From an uncultured Chryseobacterium sp. (GTDB lineage: Bacteria > Bacteroidota > Bacteroidia > Flavobacteriales > Weeksellaceae), in contig CAJYLH010000035.1 of assembly GCA_913775525.1 (NCBI GenBank), positions 62,001 to 126,000 on the forward strand: a stretch of 64,000 nucleotides of DNA, given 5' to 3'. The position numbers and the translations under genes are program-made. The notes under the pieces are model-generated. The model ran no database searches and was not told where the DNA came from. It was given only the letters and a program-made list of their open reading frames with translations. This document shows, one piece after another, positions 35,541 through 45,460 of this stretch. Each line of letters starts with the position of its first letter. Positions within the stretch are counted from its first letter, which is position 1.

Positions 35541-35830
35541 TGTGAACGGGTCAATGGTCAATTCGCTGCGCAGTCAATTCTTAACGTTGGTTTACGATTC
35601 ACCATTCACTTGCGGAGCAAATTCACTATTGACTGCTCTTCGTGAATGGTCAATCGTCAATTGGCTGCGCTTGTCAATTTATATAGTCAATTATTCACTA
35701 TTCACTTGCGGAGCAAAATTCACTATTGACTGCTCTTCGTGAATGAGTCAATCGTCAATTCGCTGCGCTTGTCAATTTATATAGTCAACCATTCACCATT
35801 GATTGCGAAGCACATTCACTATTGATCAAT
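35541..35830. repeat. Imperfect tandem repeats, period 96 bp
   Basis: Copy A begins at 35605 and copy B at 35701 with the same words (TTCACTTGCGGAGCAA, then TGACTGCTCTTCGTGAATG, then CTGCGCTTGTCAATTTATAT); partial copies lie before 35605 and after 35797. Within each copy the words ATTCACT/GTCAAT recur on both strands and can fold (ATTCAC ... GTGAAT). Not CRISPR-like: the period has no constant spacer. Confidence 0.75.
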
Positions 35831-36596
35831 TGATCGGTTCTGAATACAGCTGGCTTCCCCAATACTGGACATCTCTTTCCGCCAATTCCGAATTGGATAA
35901 CAGCCGGTCTACTTCCTCTACAATTTTGCGTACAGCGTTGGGATCGGCCGTCCTGATCCTGGTCTCATAATTTTCCTTGACCCCTTTCGCAGTAAAGTTC
36001 AGGGAGCCCATATACGCAATTTCGTCATCAATAATGTAAATTTTGCTGTGAATGAAGGTCTTATTGATCGAACCGCTTCCCTGTCCGGGTGAAACAAAGA
36101 CTTTGAACGGAAACAGCTGCTTATAGGTATAATGATAGATTTTCTTTTTCTTCAGCTCACTAACGATGTAATTCCGGATCAGAAACAGAAGGACAACAGC
36201 GATAAAACCGAAAGCCAATTTGGGCTGTTCCAATAAAAAAATCAATGGAATTAATACGACAGCCAGACTGATTATGATAAAAAGCAATAGGGCAGAAAGG
36301 TTTTTCAGACTGTCATACGACTGCTTGGCAGACTCATCCACCTGCTGCTCCTGAATAATCAGCTTATTGATATTCTTTTCATGGCCGTAAAAGTCTTCAA
36401 TCTCGTCTGTAGTGATCAGGCTGACCTCGATCCCTTTATTATGCAGGAAAATCAGCTCCTTTATCAAATTCGGAGACAGGTAAGGAGAGACGATCTTTAC
36501 ATTCTTTTTGGCGTTTCTGATATCCTGGATCAGTTTGGTACCGGCACTTTTGCCAATATAGATATCGCAGACGGCATTATTGTAAAATATTCCCAT
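35826..36596 (-). CDS. Phospholipase D-like protein with an internal membrane hairpin
   Basis: 256 residues. N-terminal PLD half (KNVKIVSPYLSPNLI), two membrane helices inserted at about residues 101-121 and 126-145, then one complete HKD motif: His183, Lys185, Asp190 in HSKIYIIDD followed by GSLNFTAKG. A single HKD implies a dimer, which with a membrane insertion would place the active site on the cytoplasmic face. It could be a phospholipase, nuclease or transphosphatidylase. The C-terminal end runs into the repeat block. Confidence 0.75.
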   Translation of the reverse strand: MGIFYNNAVCDIYIGKSAGTKLIQDIRNAKKNVKIVSPYLSPNLIKELIFLHNKGIEVSLITTDEIEDFYGHEKNINKLIIQEQQVDESAKQSYDSLKNLSALLLFIIISLAVVLIPLIFLLEQPKLAFGFIAVVLLFLIRNYIVSELKKKKIYHYTYKQLFPFKVFVSPGQGSGSINKTFIHSKIYIIDDEIAYMGSLNFTAKGVKENYETRIRTADPNAVRKIVEEVDRLLSNSELAERDVQYWGSQLYSEPIN

Positions 36597-36700
36597 GTTG
36601 AAGTAAAAGAATTAGAGAAGTTTAAGGCATTGTTAAAGCCTAAAGTTCATGGATAACGGTTGAGTTTTTTTATTTCTATTGTTACCGGCCTTTTAAAGCA

Positions 36701-36734
36701 AAAACTTTGCAAAAGTACATTCTGCAAAGCTTTT
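36701..36734 (-). terminator. Terminator of the alpha/beta hydrolase gene (minus strand)
   Basis: AAAACTTTGCA pairs with TGCAAAGCTTTT (one bulge), with a T run on the minus strand beyond it. Confidence 0.6.
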
Positions 36735-36759
36735 CAGGTCACGGTATTGAACAGTGAGG

Positions 36760-37578
36760 TTATTTTTTCAGCTTTTCGACCCTTTTGATTTCGTTGAGCA
36801 ATAAAGGAAATGCAGGCTGGGCCATTCCAACATGATCAAAACCCTGAAGTTCATATAAAGTAGTTTCTTGATGTCCTTTCAGCTTCATCATCCTGTTCAT
36901 ATAGGCATTTTCTTCATACCTTCCCAAGAGTTCCTTTTCCCGGTCGCCGGTGATCAGCAGCAAAGGCGGAGCGTCTGCCCGGATAAAATGGAGGGGAGCC
37001 ATATCATCGATCCTGGCATCAAGTTCATCAATTCCTTTTTCTTTCCTGGTGGTAAAGTGTGAAATCATCTGTCCGCTGAAAGGAATTATTCCGGCCAGTG
37101 CATTGGCATCAAGACCATACTTCTGAAGGTATTTTTTATCCAGTCCCACCATAGCAGCAAGGTACCCTCCTGCAGAATGCCCGGAAATAAAAACCAGGTC
37201 TTCCCGGCCGCCGTATTTTTTGATATTTTTAAATACCCACGCTGTAGCCGCTGCCGCATCTTCAATATATTTCGGGGCTTTTACTTTGGGCGACAAACGA
37301 TAATTGACGCCTATCACAGCTATTCCTTTATTCTTAAGGGCTTCGGGAATTTCTTTTTCACCGCCTGTAATTCCACCGCCGTGAAACCAGATCACGGTAG
37401 GGAAATTTTTAATATTCCTGGGGATATAGACATCCAGCACACAACGTTCGCTGATGTAGGCATCTGAAGCGCTGACTTTCTGATCGTAATAGCTGATGTT
37501 ATTTAATGTCTGATATTCCTGAGCCAGAAGCGGCATGGTAACCAGGAACAGAAACAGTCCGGTGAAGATCCTTCGCAT
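36760..37578 (-). CDS. Exported alpha/beta hydrolase
   Basis: 272 residues from the ATG at 37578, which gives the signal peptide MRRIFTGLFLFLVTMPLLAQ; an in-frame ATG at 37638 adds 20 residues without signal character. HGGG motif (WFHGGGITGG), nucleophile elbow GHSAGGY, Asp in ITGDREKEL and His in GFDHVGM give an esterase-like triad. Periplasmic esterase of unknown substrate, next to a TonB receptor gene on the same strand but separated by a terminator. Confidence 0.82.
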   Translation of the reverse strand: MRRIFTGLFLFLVTMPLLAQEYQTLNNISYYDQKVSASDAYISERCVLDVYIPRNIKNFPTVIWFHGGGITGGEKEIPEALKNKGIAVIGVNYRLSPKVKAPKYIEDAAAATAWVFKNIKKYGGREDLVFISGHSAGGYLAAMVGLDKKYLQKYGLDANALAGIIPFSGQMISHFTTRKEKGIDELDARIDDMAPLHFIRADAPPLLLITGDREKELLGRYEENAYMNRMMKLKGHQETTLYELQGFDHVGMAQPAFPLLLNEIKRVEKLKK

Positions 37579-37651
37579 AATCAATTCTTTTACCACGAAG
37601 ATAAACAATATTGCGGTAACGTTGTATGATCGTGACAAAACAGCAATAAAA

Positions 37652-37676
37652 AGCGGGCTCAGTATCTGAGCCCGCT
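37652..37676 (-). terminator. Terminator of the 906-residue TonB receptor
   Basis: AGCGGGCTCAG (37652-37662) pairs perfectly with CTGAGCCCGCT (37666-37676); a T run follows on the minus strand. Confidence 0.85.
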
Positions 37677-37697
37677 AACCAAAAAAATGAATATACA

Positions 37698-40418
37698 TTA
37701 AAAATTAAAATTGAGTCTGGTAAACACGTACCTTCCGTTTTGCCCGAATTGTGACGTTGACCTCGAATAAATAAACTGGTCATTGTTGGTGGAAGCCGGA
37801 AGGTTTTTAGTCGGATAAATATCAAATATATTGTTGACGCCTACCGTAAGCCCTATATTTTTTGTAAACCGGTAGGCTGCAGAGATATCCGTAATGATTT
37901 TGTCTCCTATTTTCTGGTGCTCATTCCATTCGGTAATTCCGTCACCGTTCGCATCTATGATATCCGCTCCCGTCACGGCTCCGAAGTAAGTATTCCTCAG
38001 GTAAAAATCAGCACCTTTCCATGAAATATTGTGGGAAAGGCTTGCTTTAACCCTCGGAACGGCTTCCTCAAGGTATACTCTTGACTTTTCAGAAAAATAA
38101 ATATTCTCAAGGTTTGCAGACTGAAGCAATCCGGTAGAGTGAATATCTCCTACCCTCCTGGTCTGGTTCAGGTTAATGGCAAAGTTATTATCCAGCCTCA
38201 GCTCCGAAAATCTTTTCTGATGCGAGATAACTACATCCACACCGCGGGTTTCCGTATCTATGGCGTTGGCAAAAAACTGTCCTGCATTAACACCTGCCTG
38301 GTCAAAAGCAGCTTGTGCATCCGGAGAAACTATGGCTCTGGTAAACTGATCGGTAAGTACGATCCTGTTATTAATCCTGGTAAAATATCCGTCTGCCGTA
38401 AAGCTCAGATTAACAGAAGGAATCCTGTAGGTAAACCCTATACTTCCCGATTTGGATGTTTCCTGTTTGAGTTTAGGAATACCAAGAAGGCCTGCAATGG
38501 CAGAATCATTACTGAAGGTCCCTACTTCCAGCAACTGGTTATTGGTAAACAGCGTTGACGTTACATTATAATAAATCTGGTGAATGGAAGGGGCCCTGAA
38601 TCCTGTAGAGCCGGCAAACCTGAAATTAAAATTATCATCCAGCTTGATCCTGGAGGCAAGTTTATAATTGAAGGTGGATCCGAAATCCGAATAGTTTTCA
38701 TAACGGGCTGCCGCATCCACCAGAAGCCATCTGTTAAAATTCATTTCAACATCTGCATAGGCAGCAACTGATTGCCTGTTCTTGTCTACCGCATTTGCCG
38801 GCCTGAAGCCGCTGAACACCTGCGAGCCTCCTGCAAGAGTATTTCCGAAGAAATCTGTCGGGCGCTGGCTGTTGCCCGTCCATACATTTCCGTTGACATC
38901 ATACGTAGCATAGGAAGCTTCTTCCCCTGCGGTTATGGTGAAATTCTCGTACCGGTGTTCCCCTCCGAAAGCCACATTGATCCCATTCCATACGTCATAT
39001 TTCTTTGAAAAATCCAGATTGATCGTATTCTGTGAAAATTGTAATCCTCCGGCCCTGAATTCGTTCGGGGAGGCAAACCTCAGCGAAGTATTGCCGGTAT
39101 TTTTAATGGTGTAATCAAATGAATTCTGACCGAAGGTATTGCTCAGGTCGATCTTCCATCCTTTCCAGTCTCCTTTAATTCCGGCAGCCAGTGAAATATC
39201 CTGGATATCAGTGCCGATCTGCGGAAGGTATCCGTTAGGATACAGCCCGGTAAAGGTCCTGCTCTGGTTCGGCCTTCTGTAAAAACCGCCTGATATTCCG
39301 TGCCTCATGCTGTAGCCCCCGAAAGTATATACTTTCCACTGATCATTCAACGGAACTTCCATATTGAGAAACAGCTGGTGGTTATTAAGTTTCGACTGCC
39401 CTACCTGCATATTGAAATTCTTACGCGACTGTCCTCTGTACGCCAGCTCCTGGTCAGTAAAATCCTGCCCCAACAATGCCTGCAACGCACTGATGGAATT
39501 AGCCGACTGTATCTGAGACTGGAAAATCGGTGAAAAATAATCTACCTGCTGTGCATATTGATGGATGGAATTGATAATTTGCTGGCTGTTCGGGGTTGAA
39601 TTGATATTGCTGAACAGCGAAGATAGGTTTACCCCATTATTCAGGGCCCGCTGTTCAACCGCATTGTAGGCATTATATAATTTTCCGCTTTCGGTTCCGG
39701 CCCGGTAAGTAGGATCGCGGAACTGCGATGTCCATGTAATATTATAAAACCCTCCTTTTTTACCTATTTTGTTACCATAATTCAGGTCAACCTGAATATT
39801 CTGGCCATCAAAATCCCCTGTGTGGTCATTCGCAGCAGGCGTCAGGTTCCCTCCATAGCTTACCTGTCCGGTAAGTTTGCCCGTATCTCTTTTGAGGCTT
39901 AAATTGATTACTCCTGCAATAGCATCCGAACCATACTGCGCCGAAGCCCCATCCCGTAATACTTCAATTCTGCTGACCGCGAATGAAGGGATGGCATTGA
40001 GGTCTGTCCCAACCGTTCCTCTTCCCGGTGTACCGTTAACATTAACCAGAGCTGAGGTGTGCCTCCTTTTTTCATTGACGAGCACCAATACCTGATCCGG
40101 CCCCAATCCTCTGAGCTGTGCGGGATCCAAGTGATCTGTCCCGTCTGAGTTGGTCTGGACCGTTGAGGTAAATGAGGGAGCCACAGCATTCAGGATCTGG
40201 GCGATATTGGTCTGCGGTAAAGTCACAGAAGCTTCCTTAAGATTAAAAACATCCACCGGCACCGGACTGTCTGCTTTCGATCTTGCCCCACCTCTGGATC
40301 CTAAAATTACCACTTCTTCCACATTGCCGGTTTTCAGGCTGTCATTCTGCTGGGCGTATGCAAACGTACCCAGAAAAAAGACGACAGACGCTGATAAAAT
40401 AGTCTTTCTACTTGCCAT
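37698..40418 (-). CDS. TonB-dependent outer-membrane receptor
   Basis: 906 residues. Signal peptide (MASRKTILSASVVFFLGTFA), TonB-box-like EEVVILGSRGG, plug domain about 50-180 with LRGLGPDQVLVLVNEKRRH and GSDAIAGVINLSLKR, then a long barrel ending in RLNFNF. No SusC-like N-terminal carboxypeptidase extension and no SusD partner is present, so this is a stand-alone receptor, perhaps for a siderophore or other large ligand. It should be polysaccharide-independent; substrate unknown. Confidence 0.9.
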   Translation of the reverse strand: MASRKTILSASVVFFLGTFAYAQQNDSLKTGNVEEVVILGSRGGARSKADSPVPVDVFNLKEASVTLPQTNIAQILNAVAPSFTSTVQTNSDGTDHLDPAQLRGLGPDQVLVLVNEKRRHTSALVNVNGTPGRGTVGTDLNAIPSFAVSRIEVLRDGASAQYGSDAIAGVINLSLKRDTGKLTGQVSYGGNLTPAANDHTGDFDGQNIQVDLNYGNKIGKKGGFYNITWTSQFRDPTYRAGTESGKLYNAYNAVEQRALNNGVNLSSLFSNINSTPNSQQIINSIHQYAQQVDYFSPIFQSQIQSANSISALQALLGQDFTDQELAYRGQSRKNFNMQVGQSKLNNHQLFLNMEVPLNDQWKVYTFGGYSMRHGISGGFYRRPNQSRTFTGLYPNGYLPQIGTDIQDISLAAGIKGDWKGWKIDLSNTFGQNSFDYTIKNTGNTSLRFASPNEFRAGGLQFSQNTINLDFSKKYDVWNGINVAFGGEHRYENFTITAGEEASYATYDVNGNVWTGNSQRPTDFFGNTLAGGSQVFSGFRPANAVDKNRQSVAAYADVEMNFNRWLLVDAAARYENYSDFGSTFNYKLASRIKLDDNFNFRFAGSTGFRAPSIHQIYYNVTSTLFTNNQLLEVGTFSNDSAIAGLLGIPKLKQETSKSGSIGFTYRIPSVNLSFTADGYFTRINNRIVLTDQFTRAIVSPDAQAAFDQAGVNAGQFFANAIDTETRGVDVVISHQKRFSELRLDNNFAINLNQTRRVGDIHSTGLLQSANLENIYFSEKSRVYLEEAVPRVKASLSHNISWKGADFYLRNTYFGAVTGADIIDANGDGITEWNEHQKIGDKIITDISAAYRFTKNIGLTVGVNNIFDIYPTKNLPASTNNDQFIYSRSTSQFGQNGRYVFTRLNFNF

Positions 40419-40540
40419 ACATTTCTGATTTTATGAATTAATCTGCTCTTTAGCGGGAACAAAAATAATCCATATTTATTAGTCTACAAAATTAATAGAC
40501 TTATAAATGTCAGAAAATGTTTTTTATCAGTTTTTAATTT

Positions 40541-42871
40541 TTAAATTTTGGTCAGCTTGGCAAATTTGAGGATGAGGTTTTTCTCTCCTTCGTGCTGGAA
40601 AATGACTTTGGCTTTGATATTCTGCGGATCTGTACCGTCCAGGAACGTTACTTCCCCGATGCCGAAACGGTCATGCCTCACCTTATCTCCTACTTCTATA
40701 TCCTGCGAAGATGCTCCGCTTGGATTGACGATTTTGGCAGTACTCACCGGTCTCAGCTTTTTAGCTTCAGCAGCAGGTTTTGAGCTATCGCCGCGTTCAA
40801 TGGTCTTTTTCTCGATTCTTTTAAAACTTTTCAGTTCAGATGGATGTTCATCAAAAATATTGGACCTGATCCCGGAATTGTTAATGAATCTTTTTTCAAT
40901 AGCCGGATTTACGAATTCAATATACTCGTCATCAATTTCGCTCAGGAAGCGTGATGGCTCTGCATCGGTAATCTTTCCCCACTGGAATCTAGATACTGCA
41001 TACGAGAAGAACACCTGCTTTTCAGCACGGGTAAGGGCTACGTAAAACAATCTCCGTTCTTCTTCCAGATCCTCACGGGTGGATGAGCTCATAAAACTCG
41101 GGAAAAGGTTTTCTTCCAGCCCAACCAGGTGCACAACCGGGAACTCAAGGCCTTTGGAAAGGTGAATGGTCATCAGGGAAACCATGTCTTCTTCTGCCGT
41201 CTTGTCCTGTGTATCAGCAGACAGGGCAATATTTTCCAGGAAGTTGGATAAGCTCGGGTCACCATCTTCCAGCTGCATCTGCTCTTCAATGAACCCCTGC
41301 ATGGAGTTCATTAATTCCTGTACGTTTTCTACACGGGAAATGCCTTCCGGAGTCTGGTCGTCTTTCAGGAATTTGATCAGGCCGCTTCGTTTCGCAACCT
41401 CCATAGCAACATTATAAGCCGTTTCTGTTTTCAGCAATACCTGGAAGGCTTTGATCATAGACCAGAAGTCATTCAGTTTGGTAAGCACTCCGTTGTTGAG
41501 ACCTAACTGAGGCGCATACATCGGGAGGTTATTCAGGACGGCGGAAACGGAAATATTCTGTGCATCGGCAAAAACGATCAGCTTATTCTGAGTGGTTTCG
41601 CCGATTCCCCTGGTTGGGTAATTAATAACCCTCATCAATGCCTCTGAATCATTTTCATTGATCAGCAGACGCAGGTATCCCAAAAGATCCTTTACTTCTT
41701 TTCTCTGGTAGAATGATAGGCCTCCGTATACTTTATAGGGGATATTTTTACGCCTTAATGCATCTTCAAAAGCCCGCGTCTGGGAATTGGTACGGTACAG
41801 AATGGCAAAATCATCGTATTTTCTCTGGTCACGGTTGCGGAGCTCCCAGATATTCGCGGCTACAAAATTAGCTTCATCCGCATCAGATAGGGAACGGTAT
41901 ACTTTGATCCTGTCTCCTTCTTCGTTTTCACTGAATACATTTTTCTTGAATTGCTGCAGGTTTTTGGCAATCACTACATTGGCAGCATTTACGATATTCT
42001 GGGTAGAGCGGTAATTCTGCTCCAGGGAAACGGTTACGGCCTCCGGATAATCTTTTTTAAAGTTCAGAATGTTATAAATGTTCGCGCCCCGGAAAGAATA
42101 GATAGATTGTGCATCATCCCCTACAACGCAGATGTTTTCAAATTTAGAAGCCAAAGCCTTCACAATAAGGTACTGGGAATGGTTGGTATCCTGGTACTCA
42201 TCTACCAGAATATACCTGAATCGGTCCTGGTATTTCGCAAGTACCTCGGGGAAACGCGTAAGCAGTTCATTGGTTTTCAGGAGCAAGTCATCAAAATCCA
42301 TCGCCCCGTTTCTGAAGCATGCTTCCACATAACGCTGATAGACCTGCCCGATGAACCTCATATTGGCTTTTTCATCCGCTTCAATCAGTTCAGGATTATT
42401 AAAATAGGCCTTAACGGTAATCAGGTTATTCTTATATGTGGAAATTCTGGACTGTACTTTTTTAGGTTTGTACAGGTCTGCATCAATATTCATGTCCTTC
42501 AGCACTTTCCTGATGACATTCAAAGCATCCTGCTGGTCGTAAATGGTAAAATTGGAAGGATAGCCGAGGTAATGGGCTTCATTCCTGAGGATCCTTGCGA
42601 AAACCGAGTGAAAAGTACCCATCCACAAGCTTCTTGCATTACTGGTCCCCACCACTTTGGCAATACGTTCTTTCATTTCTTTTGCTGCCTTATTGGTAAA
42701 GGTAAGGGCAAGGATATTGAAAGGATCGATACCATTGGTAATCAGGTGGGCAATACGCATGGTAAGCACACGCGTTTTACCGGAACCTGCCCCTGCAAGC
42801 ACCATCAGCGGGCCCTGCAATGTGGTAACAGCTTCATATTGTGATTCGTTAAGTCCTTTCAGATAATCCAT
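40541..42871 (-). CDS. UvrD/PcrA-type ATP-dependent DNA helicase
   Basis: 776 residues from the ATG at 42871 (MDYLKGLNESQYEAV); the frame runs on upstream to 42922 but that part is without similarity. Walker A AGAGSGKT, DEYQDTNHSQ (Walker B), GDDAQSIYSFRG, QNYRST, and VALTRAEKQ are all superfamily 1A motifs. It unwinds DNA 3' to 5' in nucleotide excision repair and replication restart. C-terminal segment has the conserved VGDKVRHDRFGIGEV Tudor-like domain that binds RNA polymerase in PcrA. Confidence 0.94.
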   Translation of the reverse strand: MDYLKGLNESQYEAVTTLQGPLMVLAGAGSGKTRVLTMRIAHLITNGIDPFNILALTFTNKAAKEMKERIAKVVGTSNARSLWMGTFHSVFARILRNEAHYLGYPSNFTIYDQQDALNVIRKVLKDMNIDADLYKPKKVQSRISTYKNNLITVKAYFNNPELIEADEKANMRFIGQVYQRYVEACFRNGAMDFDDLLLKTNELLTRFPEVLAKYQDRFRYILVDEYQDTNHSQYLIVKALASKFENICVVGDDAQSIYSFRGANIYNILNFKKDYPEAVTVSLEQNYRSTQNIVNAANVVIAKNLQQFKKNVFSENEEGDRIKVYRSLSDADEANFVAANIWELRNRDQRKYDDFAILYRTNSQTRAFEDALRRKNIPYKVYGGLSFYQRKEVKDLLGYLRLLINENDSEALMRVINYPTRGIGETTQNKLIVFADAQNISVSAVLNNLPMYAPQLGLNNGVLTKLNDFWSMIKAFQVLLKTETAYNVAMEVAKRSGLIKFLKDDQTPEGISRVENVQELMNSMQGFIEEQMQLEDGDPSLSNFLENIALSADTQDKTAEEDMVSLMTIHLSKGLEFPVVHLVGLEENLFPSFMSSSTREDLEEERRLFYVALTRAEKQVFFSYAVSRFQWGKITDAEPSRFLSEIDDEYIEFVNPAIEKRFINNSGIRSNIFDEHPSELKSFKRIEKKTIERGDSSKPAAEAKKLRPVSTAKIVNPSGASSQDIEVGDKVRHDRFGIGEVTFLDGTDPQNIKAKVIFQHEGEKNLILKFAKLTKI

Positions 42872-43015
42872 ACAGCAAAAAAATTTGGAATACAAAATTA
42901 ATGTATTATAAGCAGATTTCAAATTTTAAACCTGCCTCTGAATTTCTTTTATTAGGATTAAAAGAAATATCCAACCGGTATAACAGTTTGGCCAGTAAAA
43001 GCATTGATAAAAAAT

Positions 43016-43040
43016 AAACCGGCAGAACTTCAGCCGGTTT
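43016..43040 (-). terminator. Terminator of the kinase/receiver operon
   Basis: AAACCGGC (43016-43023) pairs with GCCGGTTT (43033-43040); a T run (TATTTTTTAT) follows on the minus strand. Confidence 0.75.
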
Positions 43041-43064
43041 CTAATATGTGTAGTATATAGTCGC

Positions 43065-43436
43065 TTAATTGTTCATATAAGATCTGATGCGGTCTATCAT
43101 CTCTCCCAGATCAAAGGGTTTCGCAATAAACTCATTAGCACCTGCATCCAATGCGGATTGTTCCAGTCCCCTGCTTGCAGACATAATCAATACAGGAATG
43201 TCACGCAGCTTTTCATCTGCCTTTATAATCCTGCAAATATCCCTCCCGTCTTCACCGGAAAGCCACATATCCATTAAGATCACATTGGGCTTTTCTGATG
43301 CTTCCAAAGCATTCAGCATATCTGAACCCCTGTAAAATTTCTCAATTTCAAATCCTTCAAAATCCAGCATCATTTCAATAGAGTCAACAATTGCGGGACT
43401 GTCATCCACCACCATTATTTTTGAAGCACTAGGCAT
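43065..43436 (-). CDS. Single-domain response regulator
   Basis: 123 residues, receiver domain only. Acidic pocket VVDDSPA, phospho-acceptor Asp in VILMDMWLSGEDG, Thr/Ser in LIMSASRG and Lys in AKPFDLGEM are all intact. No output domain, so it works by protein contact or as a phosphate relay. It starts 8 bp inside the end of the upstream PAS kinase gene and is its evident partner. Confidence 0.92.
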   Translation of the reverse strand: MPSASKIMVVDDSPAIVDSIEMMLDFEGFEIEKFYRGSDMLNALEASEKPNVILMDMWLSGEDGRDICRIIKADEKLRDIPVLIMSASRGLEQSALDAGANEFIAKPFDLGEMIDRIRSYMNN

Positions 43437-45297
43437 GATTGTTTATATTTTTATTCTTTGGGATTTCGAAGCAAAAATCGGACCCTTTTCCTTCTGTAGA
43501 ATGCACATAAATCCTGCCGCCTGTCCTTTTGATGATCTCAGATGAAATATACAATCCTAATCCGAGGCCCGGGAAGGTATGTTCTTTGGATCCGCTGACG
43601 CGATAATACTGCTCAAAAACTTTCGTTTGCTTATCTGAGGGAATTCCTATCCCGAAATCCTTCACACTGAAACTGATGGTATCATTTTCCTCTTTTGCAG
43701 AGACCAGCACTTCATCTGCATCAGGAGAATATTTAATGGCATTGCTGATCAGGTTGCTCATCACCTGGGAAATCCGGTGGCGGTCTGCATATACTTCTCC
43801 TATAGATGATCGGTTCGCAATAATTTTATGCCGTGAAGTCATCTGCTGTTCTTTGATCACTTCATCAATCAGCTGATCAAAATCGAAATAAGATTCATTG
43901 AGCTGGATTTTACCATTCTGGATTTTGGTCACATCCAGAAGATCATTCACCAGTTCCGTCAGCCGGTCAATCTGGGCGTCCATTCTTTTGGCTACTTCGG
44001 CATTCCTCAGGTCTCCCTGTTTCTGAAGGTTCATTTCTATGAACTGGGTATACAGTTTCAGGCTGGTGAGCGGCGTTTTCAGCTCGTGGCTGGCAATGCC
44101 CAGAAAATGGTCTTTCTGCGCCTGAAGTTGCTTAAAGTCATCGATATCTGTAAAGGTACCAATCCACTGTTTTATACTTTTATCCTTACCATAGGCCGGA
44201 ATTGCCCTCCCTAAGAACCACCTGTATCCTCCGGGATTGCGAGGATCGGAGAATTCATATTCCACTTCAAAAGGGCTTCCTGTTTTAACGCTTTCTTGCC
44301 AGATTCTCCTTACATGATCATAAATTTCCGGCTTGATTACTTTTTTTAAGGACTCGGATAGGTCTTCATTTTTATCGGAACCGGTGTATTTATACCAGCT
44401 GTCATTCATATAACTGATATTGCCGTCTTTGTCACTGGTCCAGACAAACTGGGGCATGGAATCAGCAAGGTCCCTGTATTTCTTTTCGCTTTCCTGGATT
44501 TTTGTCCTTGCCATAACCAGATCTGTTACATTAACAGCTACATTGTGTATGGCATAGACTTCCCCATCTGAATTTATAAGTGGTTTGTAAGAAAAATTAT
44601 AATAGAAAGTCTGCAATTTCCCGTCTACGACAAGGTCTGCACGGTCTTCAGTAGCGGTATAGGTTTTTCCTGTTTTAAATATGTCCCTTAAAAGGCCAAT
44701 AAATGGCTGCCCTTCAAGTTCAGGGAGCGCATCTTCCAGTTTCATACCGATAACTGAAGCGTCCTTACCCCATGTTTTAAGCATCGGCTCGTTAGCAAGT
44801 TCTATATATAAATCTTCGGAACGATAGATCGCGATGGAATATTCAGATTTCTGGATCAGATCTTCAAAACGGTATTCGCTTTCCTTGAGTTTGCGTTCAG
44901 AAATCACCTGGTCTGTTATTTCGGTAGCAACAATACTTACTCCGATCACCTGTTTCTGATCATTATAGATGGGTGCATAAATAAAATTGAAGAAATGTTC
45001 TGCATATTCTCCGTATTTTTCAAGAAAAACCGGCCACTTATCGCCCTTAAATACTTCTCCTTTACGATATACATTATTTAAAATCTCAACGAATCCCTGA
45101 GACTGTATTTCCGGAAGGACATCAAATATAGGCTGACCAATGACGGCGGCATCCCTGCCCCAAAGTTCCAGCATCTGCGGATTGGCGTTTTGAATGATTA
45201 AATCATCACCCATCAAAAGAGACATGGCCACAGGAGCCTGGCTGAACAACGTGACCAGAGAATCCTGAGATATATTTTCTCCCAAGAAGCTTTTCAT
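43429..45297 (-). CDS. Multi-PAS sensor histidine kinase
   Basis: 622 residues, no membrane segments. Three PAS domains at about 10-125, 138-255 and 265-385 (the last with MPQFVWTSDKDGNISYMNDS), HisKA with LGIASHELKTPLTSL (about 405) and HATPase (about 505-615) with VMSNLISNAIKYS and GLGLGLYISSEI. A cytoplasmic redox, light or small-molecule sensor is likely. The receiver gene overlaps its end by 8 bp. Confidence 0.9.
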   Translation of the reverse strand: MKSFLGENISQDSLVTLFSQAPVAMSLLMGDDLIIQNANPQMLELWGRDAAVIGQPIFDVLPEIQSQGFVEILNNVYRKGEVFKGDKWPVFLEKYGEYAEHFFNFIYAPIYNDQKQVIGVSIVATEITDQVISERKLKESEYRFEDLIQKSEYSIAIYRSEDLYIELANEPMLKTWGKDASVIGMKLEDALPELEGQPFIGLLRDIFKTGKTYTATEDRADLVVDGKLQTFYYNFSYKPLINSDGEVYAIHNVAVNVTDLVMARTKIQESEKKYRDLADSMPQFVWTSDKDGNISYMNDSWYKYTGSDKNEDLSESLKKVIKPEIYDHVRRIWQESVKTGSPFEVEYEFSDPRNPGGYRWFLGRAIPAYGKDKSIKQWIGTFTDIDDFKQLQAQKDHFLGIASHELKTPLTSLKLYTQFIEMNLQKQGDLRNAEVAKRMDAQIDRLTELVNDLLDVTKIQNGKIQLNESYFDFDQLIDEVIKEQQMTSRHKIIANRSSIGEVYADRHRISQVMSNLISNAIKYSPDADEVLVSAKEENDTISFSVKDFGIGIPSDKQTKVFEQYYRVSGSKEHTFPGLGLGLYISSEIIKRTGGRIYVHSTEGKGSDFCFEIPKNKNINNHA

Positions 45298-45424
45298 CGG
45301 AATATTTTTAAAATCACAAAATTAACTTTGTTCAGAATAAGCGAAAAAATGGTACTTATTCTGTAATCATTTTCTTAGCATGCAAACTTTGCTCCATTGT
45401 AACAAAAATTTGTAACATTTAATG

Positions 45425-45432
45425 TATTTTTG
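45425..45432 (+). promoter_or_regulatory. -7 box of the first M16 protease gene
   Basis: TATTTTTG, matching TAnnTTTG, 28 bases before the start codon at 45461. Confidence 0.45.
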
Positions 45433-45460
45433 AAACTCATTGACAAACAATTTCTAATTT

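Noticed and set aside
35541..35830. CRISPR array
   Set aside because: Repeat period of 96 bp with similar sequence throughout; no constant repeat with variable spacers and no cas genes.
41951..42844. 297-codon plus-strand frame inside the UvrD/PcrA gene
   Set aside because: Lies wholly antisense to helicase motifs on the other strand.
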